Assembly: GCF_000471905.2 (NCBI RefSeq)
Contig: NW_006497083.1
Coordinates: forward strand, 3,427,013 to 3,491,012
Length of the DNA stretch: 64,000 nt
Reading direction: 5' to 3'
Source: Amborella trichopoda
Taxonomy: Eukaryota > Streptophyta > Magnoliopsida > Amborellales > Amborellaceae
The translations under genes and the position numbers were made by a program. Of this stretch, positions 55,001 to 61,000 are shown in pieces (the stretch's first letter is position 1; each line of letters starts with the position of its first letter). A model generated the notes under the pieces. That model ran no database searches. It had not been told where the DNA came from and saw nothing but the letters and a program-made list of their open reading frames with translations.

Positions 55001-58000
55001 CTCCTTTCTCCTCTATGCAGGTTTTGCCTTGCCCTTACCCCTCCCCTTCCTCTCACCTTCCTACTATCCAGCTCTCTACCTCTATCCCTCCTTTTTGCCA
55101 TCCAGACCCATCTCTCTCCCCCTTCCCTTTTTCCCCCATCCTCTGCCCCTCTTTCCTTCTCCCCCCCTCCCCCAATTGGTCTAATCGACTTCCCGGGTCT
55201 GTCTCCCCTGAACTCCTTTACCCTTGGTGTTCCCTAGCCTTCTTCTCTCCCCCTGCTTTTCCCCTCCTCTCGACCAACCCTCACTTTTATAACCCCCTCC
55301 TCTCGCTGCTTTCTCTTGCCCCTCCAAACCTTCTTACCCGGTTACTTCTCTCCGTCTCCTCCACTGACACTCCAGTTCTGACTTCCTGGCCCTCCACTTT
55401 GTCCGTTGAACATCTGCCACCCTCCTCTGTTTCGAGTGATTCTCCTCCCATTTTAGCTCCCCCCTCCTTCTAATCCCTTACCAGGGAAGTCCACCTCTGT
55501 ACCCTCTTCTAGAGATTGGGCTGAGCCTAGTTTCTCTTCCCCTGTCTCCCTCTTATCGGCAGACTCTACTTTGTTGACAACACAGATACTGCCCAGGGCA
55601 ACGTCTGTGAGGTGCTGAAAGTAATGTGATTTCAATATGATGGTCCTGAAGGACCATTTCATGTTTTCTACTAGGCAGATGCACAATTAAGACTCAGGGT
55701 AAGCAGCAAAGGCAAGAGAGAAATCTCCAACTCATCTTTGGCGTAAACTATGATTGGCTGTCCCGCCTCTCTCTACTGAAATGCTTTATTGCTGCCTTTG
55801 TCTCAGTCAGTGGCCCCATCTTTAGATGCTCTCCTAGAAGCGTCTCACACCCAAAATCCCCTCTATGTTAATCCTCTCTTGGAATGTGAGGGGTTTAGGT
55901 CCCAATAAACGCAATGCTGTTCGGGATTTTTGTTTCAAGTTTCGCCCTTCCATTTTAGCCCTCATTGAAACCAAACTTCCCCTTCCCTCTCTGCAGTTAA
56001 TTCGTCATGTTTGGGGTCGCAAACCATGCCAGTGGGGAGCACTGCTTGCCATCGGGACTTCTGGAGGTATTTGGGTCATCTGGGACCCCACTGCCCATGC
56101 TCTTACTTCCTCCCACAGCCCTCTTCTTTGTTACTATATTGCTTTCCAGAATCCCCGATGGTTTCCAATGCAAATGGCGGCTTCAACTTAGATTCCATCA
56201 GGCAACAACTTTGGGATGAATTGGACCTCGTGCCCTCTCTCCCCCATCCCACTTGGTGCCTGGGTGGCGATTTTAAAGTCACCTACTGGTCCTTTGTGCA
56301 CATTACTAATTCTCGTATCTCCCAGAGTTTGCCTGATTTCGCAAATTTTATTTGAACCTTCTCAACATCGCTCTTCAAGGAGCCCAATTCACTTTGTTGA
56401 GCCACTTCTCCAGCACCTCCATATCCAAACTGGACCATTTTCTTTTTGGCCTTGATTGGGACGCCTCTTCCCTAGATCCCATGCTTTCGCCCTCCCTAAA
56501 CCCATTTTGGACCACTGTCCCATCCTGTTGGACACCTAGCCGGCTACTAGGGGGCCCAAACCTTTTTGGGCTTGAACTTCCTTGGCTTAAAAAACCTTAC
56601 CTCTCAATTCACTTATCCCCTCCTGGTGGNNNNNNNNNNNNNNNNNNNNNNNNNNNNNNNNNNNNNNNNNNNNNNNNNNNNNNNNNNNNNNNNNNNNNNN
56701 NNNNNNNNNNNNNNNNNNNNNNNNNNNNNNNNNNNNNNNNNNNNNNNNNNNNNNNNNNNNNNNNNNNNNNNNNNNNNNNNNNNNNNNNNNNNNNNNNNNN
56801 NNNNNNNNNNNNNNNNNNNNNNNNNNNNNNNNNNNNNNNNNNNNNNNNNNNNNNNNNNNNNNNNNNNNNNNNNNNNNNNNNNNNNNNNNNNNNNNNNNNN
56901 NNNNNNNNNNNNNNNNNNNNNNNNNNNNNNNNNNNNNNNNNNNNNNNNNNNNNNNNNNNNNNNNNNNNNNNNNNNNNNNNNNNNNNNNNNNNNNNNNNNN
57001 NNNNNNNNNNNNNNNNNNNNNNNNNNNNNNNNNNNNNNNNNNNNNNNNNNNNNNNNNNNNNNNNNNNNNNNNNNNNNNNNNNNNNNNNNNNNNNNNNNNN
57101 NNNNNNNNNNNNNNNNNNNNNNNNNNNNNNNNNNNNNNNNNNNNNNNNNNNNNNNNNNNAACTCACCCTCAAAAAAGAAGAGATCTTTTGGTTGCAGAGG
57201 TTCAGATTGCAAGTTTCTTCACTTTGGGGATCCAATACTTCGTTCTTCCACAAAATAGCAAATTGCACGCATAGGGACAACACTATTTCCCAAAATAAAG
57301 ATCGGGAAAGGGGTGTTCAACCAACCTACTGAGGTCGAAGAAGCCATTTTATCCTACCTCCAACACCTCTTCTTTGCCCCATCTGGCCCTAGACCGAGAA
57401 TAACAAACCTTTATTTTCTCTCCCTTTCAATGGACCAGGCCTACTGGTTGGAACGACCTTTTTTGGAAGACGAAATACTTGCAGCCATTAACATTCTAGG
57501 CCATGATCGAGCCCCTGGCCTTGACGGGTTCCCAATGACCCCTTTGAAATCTTTGGGAATCCCTCCTTCAGGAATGATTTCCTCTCCCTCTTCAAGGAAT
57601 TCCATACTAGAGGTATCATCAATAGGCTATGAACGCCACTTTAAATGCTTTGGTGCCCAAAGTGGAAGGAGCCAATCAACTCAAGGACTTCCACCCCATC
57701 AGCCTCATCAACTCTTCCTACAAAATCGTCTCCAAAGTACTGGCTACTCGCCTCCACGTGGTTCTATCCAATATCATCTTCCCTTCCCAACTTTTGTCAA
57801 AGACCGACAAATTCTCGACGGGGTGCTTGTGGCTCATGAATGCATCCACTCCATATGCCTCTTGAAAGAACCTGGTTTGGTCATTTAACTTGATTAAGAG
57901 ACAGCCTACGACCATGTAGACTGGGATATTGTAAATGAGACCATATATTGGATGGGGTTTGGGGATCGCATGAGATATTGGATGAAAGGTTGCTATTCTA

Positions 58001-61000
58001 ATCCCTACTTTTCCATTCTCATCAATGGAAGCCCCAAGGGCTTCTTCCCCCTGCTAGGGGCCTCAGACAGGGAGACCCTCTCCCCTCCTTCCTGTTCGCA
58101 ATCATTGCAGAAGTCTTCATTCGATCAATTTCCCAAATGTTCTCCTCTGGTAGGCTTCATTGTTTCAAGAGTGGGCCTCGAGGCATACCATCACCCACCT
58201 ACAATATGCTTACGACGTGCTCGTCTTTTGTGGAGCGTTTTAGCAGGAACTTGACTCTCTCTTTGTTTTTCTCAAACGCTTTGAATTTATGATGGTTTTT
58301 AGAGTTAACCTCGCCAAATCTAAGATTATTGGCGTCACTTTGAACTTCGAGCTACATAAGCCTTTATAGCCAGCTGGGGTTGCCAAGCCGAATCCTTGCC
58401 GTCCAACGATGTCTACCCTTTTGCATCGGCAAGCTAAAGAAAAGACTGTGGTCCCACATTATGACAAGGTCGATCATAGACTTGCTAGTTGGAAAGATAT
58501 TTTCCTTTCACGAGCTGGAAGGATTACTTAGTAAGGCCACCCTAGCCAATATACCGGTGTATCAAATGTCAATTTTTCATTTGCCCACAGCAGTGACCAA
58601 TCATCTGGAGCAACTTATGAAAAGATTTCTCTGGTCGGGTGAGGTGGATGCACATAAGTTCCACTTCATTTCGTGGGAGAAAGTGTGCCAATCTATGCGG
58701 CTCAGGGGGTTTGGTATCTGGAATTTGAGGAAGCATAGCACAACTTTACTTGGGAAATGGTGGCGGTGTCTTGCTACACAAGTTGAGCAACTATGGATGC
58801 CGGTCCTCCGGCAGAAATGTCGTATACACCCCTCGGTCTGGGTGCCAGGATGCAGGGCTAACAGCAGATCATCTGGGGCTTGGAAATCTATGCTCTCTTC
58901 CTTCAGCCTTCTCAAAAACTTTATCCGCTTCCACCCTTGGGAGGGACGTCGCGTTAGATTCTGGTTAGACCTCTGGATTGGGCACACCCACCTTAAACAC
59001 CTCTACCCACTCCTTTTAGCCTGGCTCAGAACCAAGTGACCTCTTTTGCCGATGAACCGCGCCCTTCGGGGCCTTTTAGATCTTGAAACCCATCTACCAG
59101 GCGAACCCGTACCGATTCAGAGACGGCTGATTTCATCTCCCTGTCTGACACCCTCCACAACATCTTCCTCGCCCCCCAAGGTCACGACTCTATCATCTGG
59201 TGCCTATCCCCCTCGGAGATTTTCATGGTTGCTTCTTTTTACCACAGGCTTATTCAATCGCTAACCTACCCCCTTTCACTGATTTCCATCATATCTCAAG
59301 CTTGGTCCTCCATTGCTCCACCAAAAATATGAGTATTTACTTGGATTGCCTTGTCTAAAAGGGGCGTAATGGTCGACCAACTTCTAAAGAGAGGCCTACC
59401 TATCCCCAATAGGTGCGTTACGTGCCTTGCTGACAAAGCGAGTATTGCCCACCTTTGCCTTTACCTGCCCCTCGCCCAGGACATCTGGTGGGCTCTCCTT
59501 CAACTTTCAAGTGGCATTTGGTTACCCCCAAGTCAGTTCCTCTCCTTTTTAGCTCCCTCCACCCTTTCCCCTGGCTCAAAGTGGGTATTCTCCTGTGGAA
59601 GGCATTGGTGGCTGCTGCCCTTTGGGTCATATGGACCAAGAAGAACATTAGGATCTTCTGTGGAGAAAGATCCATGCCTGTCTCCCTTCTTGACAAGATC
59701 AGGTCCGTTGTCGTTTTCTGGGTGACAAACGACAAACACAAAGGCCTTCCGCACTCATCTTTCTTCCAAGATTGGGATGCCATTATTCATTCAACATAGG
59801 TTCACATTCCTGGTGCCTACCTTTGGAGACCGTCAATCCTAGGGCAGACCAAATTGAATTTTGATGGTTGCTCCTTAGGTAACCCTGGCCCCTCTGGGAT
59901 CGGTGGACTATTCAGGGACCATGAGTGTCACAGCCTGGCCTCCTTCTTCAAGAATATTTGGACACTTCGACTCCCATATGGCAGAGGTCCTCGCTCTGCT
60001 TGAGGGAATTAGGCTGTTTAATCCCCATTGGAACTTTTCGCTCGTAGTTGAGGGGGACTGCAAGGACGCCACACAATGAGCCTCTGGCTCCCCTCCTTGC
60101 CCTTGGTCTTTGGCTCCAATTTTTGATGAAATCACTCATATTTGCAAAGATATGGACATCTCTTGGAAGCATATCTGGCACGAGGCCAACCAAGAAGCTG
60201 ACTCTCTTGCTAAGGACAGCTCTACATAATCTCCCCGTCCTAAAAGCTTACTTTTGGAGTTTTTTTGTAACTTGATAGTTTTACTCCACCTGATTTAAGG
60301 TTTTTTGTACAGTTGTCCTATATGGTGCTCCGGTCCTGTGGGAGTGTTTTTGTATATAGAGCTCCCAGTATGTGGGATGCCTATTTTTTCATAAGATTAT
60401 ATTTCTCTAACCTCAATAGAATAAAACAGTTACTCCGTGGTGGTAGTACTGTCAGCCCCATGATGAGGTCTCTGACTCTATTCTCACCAAAAGGGTAGGG
60501 GCCCAAATCCCCATTGACTTACCCCCAGATTACTGTCTTCCCCACTGAATTACCCCCCCAAAAATAAAAGAATGATCCAAATTATCACTGCCATTGATGC
60601 TCTCCAAAGAAAAATTTCAGCTGCAAGGAATGGTGGCGAGGAGAAGGTCTGGAACAGCTGCACTGTTGATTGGGGTAACACCCACTTCCAGTGGAGAATT
60701 TGGAATTTCAGCCATGAAGTTCTAGCCACTTTGCAGTTAAGGAAAAGGTGGGTATTAGTTTCGTCTGTTGTTTTGCACAAGATGCATCTGTTTGAAAGAG
60801 AGAAACCTCTTTTCTGTAGATGGTCTCCAGTAACCGCTTTCATGAGAATCACAGTCCAGCAGAAAATTTGGATATTCAGCAGTCTTTTCAGAGGCCACCA
60901 TCATAACACCCTCCGTACTTTCTCAGCTCATATTCGTTTTGCTGACTCTTGGTAGGGGCATTAGTCCTCCTTGAGGGTATTAAGAGACTCAACCACCATG

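Larger units (their letters stand above)
53352..60565 (+). mobile_element. LINE C: nearly full-length L1 with ORF1 and ORF2, degraded
   Basis: 5' leader, then an ORF1 with a DUF4283-like segment ([19 protein letters not shown] near 53810-53870) and a long Pro/Ser-rich C/T tract to 55480. ORF2 starts [19 protein letters not shown] (55865, endonuclease). A 530-N gap follows. Then RT ([20 protein letters not shown] near 57700), RT connection (58380-59040, [15 protein letters not shown]), zf-RVT (59351-59725) and RNase H ([19 protein letters not shown] near 59855). The 3' end has a hairpin (GGGG 60498-60501, CCCC 60509-60512) and cattgactta. The RT catalytic region is damaged and frames are broken. 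Confidence 0.85.

Noticed and set aside
54379-55473. 364-codon open frame as a possible host gene
   Set aside because: It lies in a C/T-dominated tract between L1 ORF1 and ORF2 of LINE C, and its Pro/Ser/Leu composition follows from base composition. No domain is recognised.
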